Translations under genes and position numbers: made by a program
In this document: in pieces, positions 1-8,485 of the stretch
Layout of the letters: every line of letters starts with the position of its first letter
How positions within the stretch are numbered: position 1 is the first letter of the stretch
Notes under the pieces: model-generated
Databases searched by the model: none
Seen by the model: only the letters and a program-made list of their open reading frames with translations
What the model was told of the DNA's origin: nothing
Assembly (NCBI GenBank): GCA_900468805.1
Contig: UEIF01000028.1
Span: forward strand, 1 to 64,000
Direction of reading: 5' to 3'
From: Hyphomicrobiales bacterium
GTDB taxonomy: Bacteria > Pseudomonadota > Alphaproteobacteria > Rhizobiales > Rhizobiaceae
Length of the DNA stretch: 64,000 nucleotides

Positions 1-57
1 AAGGGCTTCGATCTCATGCACAAGGGTGAAAGCATCCGCGGCGTCGTGGTCTATTGA
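1..57 (+). CDS. C-terminal tail of probable S-(hydroxymethyl)glutathione dehydrogenase (class III ADH), partial
   Basis: Only the last 18 codons and a TGA stop lie in the window. The tail reads GFDLMHKGESIRGVVVY, which matches the conserved C-terminus of class III alcohol dehydrogenases (FDLMHxGxSIR followed by a short hydrophobic end). These zinc enzymes oxidise S-hydroxymethylglutathione in formaldehyde detoxification. The stop overlaps the ATG of the next gene by one base (TGATG), so the two are probably co-transcribed. With so little sequence the family call rests on that one motif. Confidence 0.6.
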   Translation, partial: KGFDLMHKGESIRGVVVY

Positions 58-530
58 TGACTACTGTTGCCTACAGCGTCGATCTGAAGGGCCTCGATGA
101 GCTCTCCGCGCGGGAGCTTTACGACCTCTTGAGAATGCGTGTGGATGTCTTCGTCGTCGAGCAGAATTGCCCCTATCCGGAACTCGACGGCAAGGATATC
201 GATGCCCTGCACCTGCGGCTGCTGGAGGGCACTGAACTCATTGCCTCGACGCGGCTCCTGAAGCCCCATAATGCACAGGATCCGGCAAAGATCGGCCGCG
301 TCGTCGTCTCGCCCGCCCATCGCGGCAGGCGACTCGGCGATGCGGTGATGAAGGAATCGATCATCGTCTGTGAAAGGCTCTTTCCCGAAAATCCCATCGC
401 GCTTTCGGCGCAGGCCCATCTGCGTCGCTTCTACGAATCCTTCGGTTTCGTGAAGACCTCGGAGGAATATCTGGAAGACAGCATTCCCCATATCGATATG
501 GTCCGCCAGCTGGCCGGAGAGCCGGCATGA
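57..530 (+). CDS. ElaA-like GNAT N-acetyltransferase
   Basis: The protein has 157 residues, the usual size for ElaA. The N-terminal part carries the ElaA hallmark VFVVEQNCPYPELDGKD near residues 30-47. The acetyl-CoA loop region IGRVVVSPAHRGRRLG lies near residues 80-95 and fits the GNAT pattern of beta strand 4 followed by R/QxxGxG/A-like residues. The biological substrate of ElaA proteins is not established. The ATG at 57 overlaps the upstream stop; a TTG at 54 would add one residue but is less likely. It is probably translated by coupling to the dehydrogenase gene. Confidence 0.85.
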   Translation: MTTVAYSVDLKGLDELSARELYDLLRMRVDVFVVEQNCPYPELDGKDIDALHLRLLEGTELIASTRLLKPHNAQDPAKIGRVVVSPAHRGRRLGDAVMKESIIVCERLFPENPIALSAQAHLRRFYESFGFVKTSEEYLEDSIPHIDMVRQLAGEPA

Positions 531-540
531 GGGTTTTCCC

Positions 541-984
541 ATGATCTATGTCGATGCCGATGCCTGCCCGGTCAAACCCGAAATCCTGAAAGTGGCCGAA
601 CGCCTCGGCATGGAGGTGACCTTCGTCGCCAATTCCGGCCTGCGCCCATCCCGCGACCCGATGGTGCGCAACGTCATTGTCTCGAATGCCTTTGACGCCG
701 CCGACAACTGGATCGCCGACAATACCGGCCCGACGGATGTCGTGGTGACTGCCGACGTGCCGCTTGCGGTTCGCTGCGTCGCCAAGGGCTCCTTCGTGAC
801 AGGCCCGACAGGACGTGTCTTTGATCAGACCAACATCGGCATGGCGAGCGCCATGCGCGATCTCGGCGCTCATCTGCGAGAGACCGGCGAAAGCAAGGGC
901 TACAATGCCGCTTTCAGCCCCAAGGATCGTTCGCGTTTCCTCGAGACCTTCGATCGTCTCTGCCGCCGCGCGAAGAACGCCTGA
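541..984 (+). CDS. YaiI/YqxD family protein (UPF0178, DUF188)
   Basis: This 147-residue protein opens with MIYVDADACPVKPEI, the signature of the YaiI/YqxD family, and keeps the other family blocks: VANSGLRPS near residue 34, DNWIADN near 60, VVTADVPLA near 70 and the DQTNIGMASA segment near 95. The acidic DADACP start resembles PIN/NYN-type nuclease folds, but the family has no settled function. It begins 10 bases after the elaA-like stop, with GAGGG in the gap region as ribosome binding site, so it likely belongs to the same transcript. Confidence 0.88.
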   Translation: MIYVDADACPVKPEILKVAERLGMEVTFVANSGLRPSRDPMVRNVIVSNAFDAADNWIADNTGPTDVVVTADVPLAVRCVAKGSFVTGPTGRVFDQTNIGMASAMRDLGAHLRETGESKGYNAAFSPKDRSRFLETFDRLCRRAKNA

Positions 985-1076
985 TTGCCAGGCCTGCCCG
1001 CTGGAATCGGGTGGCATGGCAGCTATGCCAATTCCTAACTTGAAGTCAGCCGTTCCCTCGTCCATATCAATCGTGA

Positions 1077-1136
1077 CGCAGACGACTGCGGCGCTCGGGT
1101 CTGCCCGGGGCGCAAAAGTCGCGGGGACGGCCTCGC
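1077..1136 (+). promoter_or_regulatory. Guanidine-II riboswitch (mini-ykkC): two ACGR-loop hairpins upstream of gdx
   Basis: Hairpin P1 is CGCAG-ACGA-CTGCG (1077-1090), a perfect 5-bp stem closed by an ACGA tetraloop. Hairpin P2 (1121-1136) is a 6-bp stem GCGGGG/CCTCGC with one G-U pair and an ACGG tetraloop. Two short hairpins with ACGR loops separated by a linker (30 nt here) define the guanidine-II class. P2 ends 7 nt before the AAGGAG ribosome binding site (1144-1149) of an SMR exporter, the classic target of this riboswitch, so control of translation initiation is likely. Loop match, position and downstream gene all agree. Confidence 0.85.
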
Positions 1137-1155
1137 TCTTGACAAGGAGAGTATG

Positions 1156-1470
1156 ATGGCCTGGTTCCTGCTTTTTCTCGCTGGCCTTTTTGAATGCGGT
1201 TGGGCAATCGGTCTGAAATATACCGACGGCTTCACCCGTCCGATGCCGACGATTCTCACAGTCATTTGCATGGTGGTGAGCGTCATCCTGCTCGGTCTTG
1301 CCGTCAAAACCCTGCCCATCGGCACGGCTTACGCGATCTGGACCGGTATAGGCACTGTTGGTACCGTCCTGCTCGGTATCTGGCTTCTGGGGGATGCGGC
1401 AAGCGCCTCGCGCCTGATCTGCATTGCGCTGATCGTCGCCGGCATTGCCGGCCTCAAGCTGACGGCCTGA
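1156..1470 (+). CDS. gdx: SMR-family guanidinium exporter Gdx (SugE)
   Basis: The product is a 104-residue, four-helix small multidrug resistance protein. The essential membrane Glu sits in the first helix (GLFECGWAIGLKYTDGF, near residue 13), and the third helix carries the SMR motif GTAYAIWTGIGTVGT. The WAIGLKYTDGFTRP context is typical of the SugE/Gdx subgroup, which exports guanidinium in exchange for protons, rather than the EmrE drug-efflux subgroup. The ATG at 1156 is 6 nt from AAGGAG; an ATG at 1153 would leave only 3 nt. The upstream guanidine-II riboswitch strongly supports the substrate assignment. Confidence 0.92.
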   Translation: MAWFLLFLAGLFECGWAIGLKYTDGFTRPMPTILTVICMVVSVILLGLAVKTLPIGTAYAIWTGIGTVGTVLLGIWLLGDAASASRLICIALIVAGIAGLKLTA

Positions 1471-1490
1471 AAAAGAAATATCTGAAATGA

Positions 1491-1530
1491 AGAAGAGGCT
1501 GCGGGCGATGAAGCACCCGCAGCCTCTTCT
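1491..1530. terminator. Bidirectional intrinsic terminator between gdx and doxX
   Basis: A perfect 15-bp inverted repeat (1491-1505 with 1516-1530, 10-nt loop) sits between the convergent gdx and DoxX genes. The outer stem is A/T-rich (AGAAGAGG/CCTCTTCT), so each strand ends with a partly U-rich 3' arm. The hairpin ends 1 nt before the DoxX stop codon, so it can serve both genes. Confidence 0.75.
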
Positions 1531-1531
1531 G

Positions 1532-1927
1532 TTAGGCAGCCGCGTTTCTGTTATCGACGGACCATGCACCAGCGCCGGCAAAGAACAGGTAGAGGAAGAC
1601 GAAGCAGAACAGGATCGCGCCATCGCCCTGGTTGAGAGCCGGGAAGAAGCTGTGCGGCATATGCGCCATGAAATAGGCGATCGCCATTTCGCCCGCCAAC
1701 AGGAAGGCAACCGGCCGTGTTGCGAAGCCGATGAGAATGAGGATACCGCCAAAGGTTTCCAGCAGTGCCGCAATCAGGAACAAAGTGGACAGCGGGCCGT
1801 CGCCCTGCGCTGCCGGGAAGCCGAAAAGCTTCATCGTTCCGTGCTCGATGAACAGAAGCGCGGTCATGATTCTGAGAGCGGCCAGACCATAGGGGCGGTA
1901 GGCGGATAGACGCTCGAAAGTTGACAT
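1532..1927 (-). CDS. DoxX family membrane protein
   Basis: The product is a 131-residue membrane protein of DoxX/DUF417-like type with four predicted helices. The first helix carries LRIMTALLFIEHGTMKLFGFP (residues 14-34), the family signature; a second block is ETFGGILILIGFATRPVAFLLAGEMAIAYF. DoxX proteins take part in thiol or thiosulfate redox reactions in some organisms, but most bacterial members are uncharacterised. I chose the ATG at 1927 because a clear AAGGAGAG lies just upstream; a longer frame reaching 2011 lacks such a site. It faces gdx and shares its terminator. Confidence 0.82.
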   Translation of the reverse strand: MSTFERLSAYRPYGLAALRIMTALLFIEHGTMKLFGFPAAQGDGPLSTLFLIAALLETFGGILILIGFATRPVAFLLAGEMAIAYFMAHMPHSFFPALNQGDGAILFCFVFLYLFFAGAGAWSVDNRNAAA

Positions 1928-2055
1928 AAAGACTCTCCTTAAGGGTGTACTGCCGAGCGTTACCGTGTCTCTAACGGTGATTGAAGACACAGTTTGCTGA
2001 CAGGCGTTCACAACTTCGACAGTGGATAAACACCTGAAGAGGCTCCTTTATTCGT

Positions 2056-3588
<1,533 letters not shown>

Positions 3589-3619
3589 GATCCCCCCTCG
3601 CCGCTTTCAGCGGTTATGC

Positions 3620-3676
3620 AGCATTTCAGCAAAGTATGCGCGGTTTTGTGTCCGGAGTTGCTTAGAAACAGAAATG
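3620..3676 (+). repeat. Diverged copy of a short intergenic repeat (see 49043 and 51725)
   Basis: The segment contains CAGCAAAGTATGCGCGGTTT, then TGTCCGGAGTTGC and AGAAACAG. The intact copies at 49043 and 51725 read CAGCAAAAGTGCGCAGCGGT, then TTTTGCGT, CCG or TCG, then AATTGCGTGAAA. Order and spacing match with small deletions. It lies between pccB and the upstream lipoprotein gene on the minus strand. Function unknown. Confidence 0.6.
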
Positions 3677-3678
3677 CC

Positions 3679-4131
3679 CTAGCGTCCGCTCAGTGAAAAG
3701 GCGGAGCGCACGCGTGCAGCGATATCTTCCGCCAGAATGTCGTCGGCAAGGTCAGGATCGGCGGTCAGGCTTGTAACTTCGAAGGAGGTTACGGCGATCA
3801 CGGAGCCGTCTTCCACGGAGGCGGCATCGATCCTCACCTTCGCGACATTGCGGTCCTTCTGGAAACCGAGGCCCTTTGTGACGGAAACGATGCGGATCGT
3901 CAGCACCACGCGCGGCAATTCGCTCGTGCGGACGGTTGCGCGGATGGCGGAGTTGACGCGGTCGCTGATGCCGGAAAGCAGTTCCGCCGACAGGGTCGTG
4001 CTCGAAAGCACGACGGCGCTGCGCACGTCGTAGACGGGCTTTTCCTCCTTCTTCGGCATGAGGCTGGCGCAGGCCGTCAGCGCGATGCAAACAAGCGCTA
4101 TCAGGCAAAATTTCCACCTCTGCCAATTCAT
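3679..4131 (-). CDS. Putative lipoprotein, unknown function
   Basis: The 150-residue protein begins MNWQRWKFCLIALVCIALTAC: a charged start, a hydrophobic stretch and an LTAC lipobox, so it should be lipidated at Cys21 and held in the envelope. The mature part has a beta-rich repeat of hydrophobic residues (RVVLTIRIVSVTKG, AKVRIDAASVEDGSVI) and ends RSAFSLSGR. I do not recognise a specific family. An in-frame ATG at 4146 would add five residues, with no stronger ribosome site. It is 68 bp downstream of the ATP12-like gene on the same strand. Confidence 0.7.
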   Translation of the reverse strand: MNWQRWKFCLIALVCIALTACASLMPKKEEKPVYDVRSAVVLSSTTLSAELLSGISDRVNSAIRATVRTSELPRVVLTIRIVSVTKGLGFQKDRNVAKVRIDAASVEDGSVIAVTSFEVTSLTADPDLADDILAEDIAARVRSAFSLSGR

Positions 4132-4199
4132 TCCAAATTCCCGCATATCCCCGTCTGGAGTCGCAGATTTGGTCATAAAGCCCGTCAAGGCAATATGAT

Positions 4200-4985
4200 T
4201 CAGGCCCTTAGCGCGAAAAAAACATCCGTTGCGGCCTTGAAATCCTCGAAACGCTTGGCCCTGCGCTGCTCGGCTTCTTCGTCGCTTCCCCAATGCTCGA
4301 TGGTCCAGTCCTCATCGAGATGGGCGAGCGACCAGGCTTGGTCTGGCGTGATCCGCTCTTCGGCAATCGCAAGCGCCAGAAGCGCCGAACCGGTTAGCGT
4401 CGTCATCGTGTGGAGAGCGGCGAGCGTGAGCGCGCTGTCATGCCGGCGCAGCGCCGAACCGAAGGCGGCGATCGCCTCGCGCGGCTGCTCTTGATGCATC
4501 ACGCCTTCGACGAGGATGAAGCGCGCACCGAATTCGGCGGCTGCCCAGTCGAGCACCGGATCCCAGCGCTCCGTCTGTCGCTCGACCAGCTTTTGCGGGT
4601 CGTCGGCGCGGTAGCAGAGCAGGTCGCTCGATGAAAAGCGCAGAATATCCTCGAAGACGGCCTGCGTGTCGGTCGCAACGCCGTCGATCGCCGTGTTGAC
4701 AAGACGCGTCATCGGCATCAGCGAGGGATCGATGACCTCACTCTGTGCGTCCCATTCGGCAGCGACGAGCTTTGCCAGCGCTTCGCTCGGCACTGCCAGT
4801 ATCTGGCGGGCCGGCGTGCGCACGAGTTTGCCGTCCAGCTCGATCGCGAAACCATCTTCGTGTGGCGCAGTGGAAACCGCCTGATAGAAGCGCTTCGGCA
4901 GCGGCTTCTTCATCTGGATCTGCGCACGGCGGATCGGATCGGGATGGCTCAGGTCTTCGGAAAGGTCGTTCAGCAGGTCGCGCAT
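4200..4985 (-). CDS. ATP12-family F1-ATPase assembly chaperone
   Basis: This 261-residue protein matches the ATP12 chaperone family, common in alphaproteobacteria and mitochondria. Visible family blocks are KRFYQAVSTAP near residue 32, GFAIELDGKLVRTPAR near 45, LAKLVAAEWDAQ near 70, the central MTRLVNTAIDG near 93 and SSSDLLCYRAD near 118. ATP12 binds the F1 alpha subunit until it assembles with beta. It starts 9 bp after the HAD phosphatase stop and therefore probably shares a transcript with the phosphatase and the pseudouridine synthase, a gene order I recall as common in rhizobia. Confidence 0.9.
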   Translation of the reverse strand: MRDLLNDLSEDLSHPDPIRRAQIQMKKPLPKRFYQAVSTAPHEDGFAIELDGKLVRTPARQILAVPSEALAKLVAAEWDAQSEVIDPSLMPMTRLVNTAIDGVATDTQAVFEDILRFSSSDLLCYRADDPQKLVERQTERWDPVLDWAAAEFGARFILVEGVMHQEQPREAIAAFGSALRRHDSALTLAALHTMTTLTGSALLALAIAEERITPDQAWSLAHLDEDWTIEHWGSDEEAEQRRAKRFEDFKAATDVFFALRA

Positions 4986-4994
4986 GGGCTCACC

Positions 4995-5642
4995 TCAGGA
5001 AAAATGGCGCAAAATCTCATTCGGATGATAGGCGATCGCATCGGCGCCATTGGCGATCAGTTCATCCACGCTGGCATAGCCCCAGGCAACACCTATCGCC
5101 TTGGCGCCGGCAGCCTTTGCCATCTGCATATCGTAAATCGCATCACCGATGACAATGGTGTCGGCGGCAACAATGCCGGTTTCATCGCAGCATTCGCTCA
5201 CCATGGCCGGATGCGGCTTGGAGGGGCAATCGTCGGCGGTGCGCGATACGATGAAGTTGAAACCATGCGTTTCCGCCACAAGCTTTAGCCCGCGCCGGGA
5301 CTTGCCGGTGACGGCGCCGATCAGCAGATCCTCGCGCCCACTGATCGCATCGATCATCTCGCGAATGCCGGCAAACAGGGGCTCCCGGTAGTCGAGATCC
5401 TGCCGCACCACTGAGAACAGCGATTTGTAATGCGCCGTCATGTCGATGTCTTGCTGCTCGACATGCGGCTTGCCCTGCATGCGCGCAATGGCGATATCCA
5501 GCGACAGGCCGATAATCGCCTTGGTATCCTCAAAGCGCGGCTCTGCCTTGCCGAATTTTTCGAAGGTGCGGCGCATGGTTTCGTGGATCAGCCCGGCGCT
5601 GTCGACCAGCGTGCCGTCGCAATCAAAAAGCGCGAGTTTCAT
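4995..5642 (-). CDS. HAD-superfamily hydrolase, phosphoglycolate-phosphatase-like
   Basis: The 215-residue product is a class IA HAD phosphatase. Motif I is FDCDGTLVDS with nucleophile Asp8 and acid/base Asp10; motif II is the Thr in GAVTGKSRRG near residue 105; motif IV is VIGDAIYDMQMAKAAG near residue 165, giving the GDxxxD metal site. The cap lies between motifs I and II. Substrate cannot be read from sequence; Gph-like and PpaX-like enzymes look similar. Its ATG overlaps the stop of the pseudouridine synthase by 4 bp (ATGA), showing translational coupling. Confidence 0.88.
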   Translation of the reverse strand: MKLALFDCDGTLVDSAGLIHETMRRTFEKFGKAEPRFEDTKAIIGLSLDIAIARMQGKPHVEQQDIDMTAHYKSLFSVVRQDLDYREPLFAGIREMIDAISGREDLLIGAVTGKSRRGLKLVAETHGFNFIVSRTADDCPSKPHPAMVSECCDETGIVAADTIVIGDAIYDMQMAKAAGAKAIGVAWGYASVDELIANGADAIAYHPNEILRHFS

Positions 5643-6628
5643 TCGTCGTCTCTCTCAGCGCCGGCAAGGTCGAGACCGAGAAGGTTCCAGGTCTGCACCA
5701 TATGCGGCGGCAGCGGTGCGCTGACGCGCAGGCGCCCGCCGGCGGGATGCGGGATATCGATATGGCGTGCGTGCAGATGCAGCTTCTTCTGGATCCCTCC
5801 GGGGAAAGGCCAGTTTATATCGTCGTCGAAATATTTCGGATCGCCGATGATCGGATGGCCGATATGCAGCGCATGGACGCGCAACTGGTGGGTACGCCCC
5901 GTATAGGGTTCCATCTCCAGCCATGCGAGGTTCTGCGCCGCCGTCTCCAGCACGCGGTAGAAGGAAATCGCATGATCGGCGCCGTCTTCGCCGTGCTTGG
6001 CGATGCGCATGCGGTCGCCGTCGGCCGTCGGCTCCTTGACGAGCCAGGTCGAGATTCTGTCCTCGTGCTTGCGCGGTACGCCCTTGACCAGCGCCCAGTA
6101 GGTCTTCTTGGTGTCGCGTTCGCGGAAGGCAGCGGTCAGCTTCTGGGCAGCACCCCGCGTGCGGGCAATGACGAGCACGCCTGATGTATCGCGGTCGAGG
6201 CGATGCACGAGGCGCGGCTTCTCGCCCTTCGGGCTGGTCCAGGCTTCGAGCATCTGGTCGATATGTCTTGCAACACCCGAGCCGCCCTGCACCGCAAGCC
6301 CTGGCGGCTTGTTGAGGACGATGACCTTCTCGTCCTCATGTAGCACCATGCGGGATAAAAGCTCGAAATCGCTCGAATGCTTGAGATCCTTGCCGGCGAT
6401 CGGCCCCTTCAGCTTGGCATCGACATCGAGCGGCGGGATGCGCACCATCTGGCCGGGCTGCACACGGGCATCCGATTTGACGCGGCCGCCATCGACGCGC
6501 ACCTGGCCGGAGCGCAGCAGCTTCTGCAGTGGGCCGAAGCCAAGCCCCGGATAATGGATCTTGAACCAGCGGTCGAGCCGCATGCCCGCTTCATCGGGCT
6601 CCACCTTGATGTGTTCTATGCCTGCCAT
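5639..6628 (-). CDS. RluA-family 23S rRNA pseudouridine synthase (RluC-like)
   Basis: The enzyme has 329 residues. An S4 RNA-binding domain covers roughly residues 13-75 (MRLDRWFK, LQKLLRSGQVRVDG). The catalytic domain follows, with active-site Asp145 in VHRLDRDTSGVLVIART and the later block YTGRTHQLRVHALHIGHPIIGD. S4 plus the HRLDRDTSG motif fits RluC/RluD-type enzymes that isomerise uridines in large-subunit rRNA. The exact target is not decidable here. It ends overlapping the HAD gene by 4 bp and follows crcB by 96 bp. Confidence 0.9.
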   Translation of the reverse strand: MAGIEHIKVEPDEAGMRLDRWFKIHYPGLGFGPLQKLLRSGQVRVDGGRVKSDARVQPGQMVRIPPLDVDAKLKGPIAGKDLKHSSDFELLSRMVLHEDEKVIVLNKPPGLAVQGGSGVARHIDQMLEAWTSPKGEKPRLVHRLDRDTSGVLVIARTRGAAQKLTAAFRERDTKKTYWALVKGVPRKHEDRISTWLVKEPTADGDRMRIAKHGEDGADHAISFYRVLETAAQNLAWLEMEPYTGRTHQLRVHALHIGHPIIGDPKYFDDDINWPFPGGIQKKLHLHARHIDIPHPAGGRLRVSAPLPPHMVQTWNLLGLDLAGAERDDE

Positions 6629-6724
6629 GGATATCTTTCGGAAAATACGGGCGCGATCGAAGCCGGCGCCTCTCTTGCCGCTGCCTTTAGAGCATTTTTC
6701 ACAAAACGGAAATCGGAATCGAAA

Positions 6725-7102
6725 TCAGAGCAGTACACGCATCAGGCCGAGGCCGGCCATGACGGCCATCATCGAAAGCCCGACGCTTGCTGCGATATAG
6801 ATGCCGCCGGCAAAAACCTCGCCGCGCTCGAAGAGTGAGATCGCATCCAGCGAGAAGGCGGAGAACGTTGTGAAGCCGCCGAGGAAGCCCGTGATCAGCA
6901 GGAGACGCAGCTCCACCGATGCGTTGAAACGGCGCGCAATCATCTCGGCAAAGACACCGATGACGAAGCAGCCGACGACGTTCACGACAAGCGTTCCCCA
7001 GGGAAAGCCGGGCCCCATGAGCCGCAGGGAGCCCAGGCCGACATAATATCTCAGAAGCGAACCGATTGCGCCGCCGACGGCGACGAGCAGAGCTTGGAAC
7101 AT
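6725..7102 (-). CDS. crcB: Fluoride exporter CrcB/Fluc
   Basis: The 125-residue four-helix membrane protein carries the Fluc family signatures: GGAIGSLLRYYVG near residue 10, PWGTLVVNVVGCFVIG near 34 (the pore Asn) and GFLGGFTTFSAFSLD near 72 (the Phe-box region). Dual-topology Fluc dimers export fluoride. I looked for a fluoride riboswitch in the 100 bp upstream and did not find its conserved core. The gene heads a minus-strand group with the pseudouridine synthase, HAD phosphatase and ATP12 chaperone, but a 96-bp gap leaves the operon link uncertain. Confidence 0.92.
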   Translation of the reverse strand: MFQALLVAVGGAIGSLLRYYVGLGSLRLMGPGFPWGTLVVNVVGCFVIGVFAEMIARRFNASVELRLLLITGFLGGFTTFSAFSLDAISLFERGEVFAGGIYIAASVGLSMMAVMAGLGLMRVLL

Positions 7103-7222
7103 GCCCCGGTTTATTGCGATTCCGTCCTGATTCCAATCGCATCTGCAGAATTCTTACCATCCGGTAAAATGCGAATGATTTTCTTAAGCCGAACGCGAAG
7201 ATCGTCCCGGTATGACAGGCGC

Positions 7223-7486
7223 ATGACACAGCTTGTTTCCATATCCGCGAACACCGCTGCCCTCGCTTTCGATTCCCTGCGCATCCCGCAGCGAGTGGCG
7301 ACGGGCACGGCCGCGCGCGAAGCTCGCAAGATTGCGGAACGCCAGCTCAGTCCGAGCGGCGATGATCGGGAAGAATCTACCAATATCATCCAGAATACCG
7401 AAGTTGCGCTCGATCTGATGACCAAGGGGTATCGCCAGCCGCAGGCAGGCTTGCAGCAGGCCCTGCAGTCTTATGAGGACGTCTGA
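7223..7486 (+). CDS. Small conserved-looking protein, unknown function
   Basis: The 87-residue product starts MTQLVSISANTAALAFDSLR and is hydrophilic, with Ser/Thr/Asn at the start, a basic-acidic middle (TAAREARKIAERQL) and a helical Gln-rich end (QAGLQQALQSYEDV). No signal peptide or membrane segment is visible and I do not recognise a family. The frame stays open upstream to 7094, but that extension overlaps the crcB start region, so the ATG at 7223 is preferred despite a weak ribosome site (CAGG). A strong terminator follows directly, which supports a real, monocistronic gene. Confidence 0.6.
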   Translation: MTQLVSISANTAALAFDSLRIPQRVATGTAAREARKIAERQLSPSGDDREESTNIIQNTEVALDLMTKGYRQPQAGLQQALQSYEDV

Positions 7487-7510
7487 GATTTAAGTTTTGC
7501 TGGGAGGAGC

Positions 7511-7539
7511 AAAGCCCGCGCATTGTCGCGGGCTTTTTT
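7511..7539 (+). terminator. Intrinsic terminator after the 87-aa gene
   Basis: An 8-10 bp stem (AGCCCGCG/CGCGGGCT, 6-nt loop) is followed by six T residues on the plus strand, 25 bp after the stop codon. The leading AAA lets it act also for the convergent copper-chaperone gene. Confidence 0.9.
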
Positions 7540-7551
7540 GTTTTTCACCGC

Positions 7552-8082
7552 TTATTTGCCCTGTGCCGACAGCACGTTCAGCACCAGGTCGACCTTGCCG
7601 GCCTTTTCGAAGGTCAGGGTGACAGGCACTTTGTCGCCCTGCCTGAAGGGCGTCTTCACCTTCTGGAACATCAGATGCAGGTTGCCGGGCGCAAGCTCGA
7701 CGGTCTGGCCGGCGGGAATGGCGATTCCGTCCTTCAGTTCACGCATCCTCATGACATTGTCTTTCATGGCCATCTCGTGAAGCTGCACCTCGCCGGCATT
7801 GGGCGACGTGACCGAGACGAGACGGTCATCGGCAGAGCCATTATTCTTCACGGTGAAGAAGCCGCCGCCGACAGGCTGGCCGGGCAGCATCGCCTTGGCA
7901 AAACCGCCGGAGACTTCGAGATCGCCAGCCTTCACCACGTCACCACCTGTAGACATGCTCATGGAGCCCATGCTGCCCATATCCATGCCCTTCATGTCAT
8001 GATGATCCTGTGCGAGTGCTGATCCGGCGAAGCCGCAAGCGCAAAGGAAAGCTGTAAAACCAAACGTCCTGACAATGTTCAT
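7552..8082 (-). CDS. Periplasmic PCu(A)C-family copper chaperone
   Basis: The 176-residue protein has a signal peptide (cut near residue 24 after ALA), then a His/Met-rich linker (DHHDMKGMDMGSMGSMSMS), then a PCu(A)C domain from about residue 50. The copper site is visible as LHEMAMKDNVMRM near residue 105 and NLHLMFQ near 134, fitting H-M-x10-M-x21-H-x-M. These chaperones bring Cu(I) to the CuA site of cytochrome oxidase. The ATG at 8082 has GAGGAG upstream; the longer frame to 8181 does not begin with a signal peptide. The extra Met/His-rich linker may bind more copper. Confidence 0.9.
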   Translation of the reverse strand: MNIVRTFGFTAFLCACGFAGSALAQDHHDMKGMDMGSMGSMSMSTGGDVVKAGDLEVSGGFAKAMLPGQPVGGGFFTVKNNGSADDRLVSVTSPNAGEVQLHEMAMKDNVMRMRELKDGIAIPAGQTVELAPGNLHLMFQKVKTPFRQGDKVPVTLTFEKAGKVDLVLNVLSAQGK

Positions 8083-8207
8083 CGAATATCTCCTCGCTTT
8101 GCGTCGCGTTAGCCAATTTTGCCCGCAAATGCAAAAGCCCATTTGCCACGCATCGCAACCGGCTTCTTTGAGCCGCGACAAAAATTTGTGCAGCTACGAC
8201 ATTTCGC

Positions 8208-8235
8208 TTGCCAAGGCCCGCCGCCCCCGGATAAT
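8208..8235 (+). promoter_or_regulatory. Sigma-70-type promoter of the gcv riboswitch transcript
   Basis: TTGCCA (8208-8213) and GATAAT (8230-8235) are spaced by 16 bp. The expected transcription start, about 7 bp downstream near 8242, coincides with the start of the conserved glycine riboswitch sequence, which supports the assignment. The -10 is close to consensus, stronger than usual for rhizobia. Confidence 0.65.
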
Positions 8236-8242
8236 TGCCGCA

Positions 8243-8410
8243 ACCTTGTTGGGAGAAGCCGGTACGTGATGCCGGTGCCGAAGGAGCAACCGCCCCGGAA
8301 ACTCTCAGGCAAAAGGACCACAAGGGGCAGACGGAACTCTGGAGAGAGGCGTTCTCGAAACGCCCGCCGAAGGGATAACAATCTCAGGCACAGGGACAGA
8401 GGGGGCTCAA
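8243..8410 (+). promoter_or_regulatory. Tandem glycine riboswitch (gcvT element)
   Basis: Two aptamers lie in series. Aptamer I has the core GCCGAAGGAGCAA (8277-8289) and CTCTCAGGCAAAAGGACC (8302-8319). Aptamer II has GCCGAAGGGATAACA (8366-8380) and ATCTCAGGCACAGGGACAGA (8381-8400). The linker GGAGAGAGGC joins them, and the leader GGGAGAAG fits the kink-turn/P0 region. Glycine riboswitches of this double form sense glycine and usually switch on the glycine cleavage operon, which follows here at once (gcvT-gcvH-gcvP). Confidence 0.95.
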
Positions 8411-8447
8411 GGAGACAAGGCGCAACCGCGCCTTCAGTTTTGAGCCC
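8403..8447 (+). promoter_or_regulatory. Nested hairpin after the glycine aptamers (candidate expression platform)
   Basis: An outer stem GGGCTCAA (8403-8410) pairs with TTGAGCCC (8440-8447) and encloses a perfect 7-bp inner stem AAGGCGC/GCGCCTT (8417-8434) with an AACC loop. The 5' arm reuses bases at the end of aptamer II, so ligand binding and this hairpin could exclude each other. There is no T-run after it, and the GGAGG ribosome site lies 28 nt downstream, so the mechanism (translation, or Rho) is open. Confidence 0.55.
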
Positions 8448-8485
8448 GCGCCCGGAATATCCGGCGCAAACCCCGGAGGCGTCGT

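Noticed and set aside
7103..7200. Fluoride riboswitch before crcB
   Set aside because: I looked on the minus strand for the conserved core of that riboswitch class and found no match.
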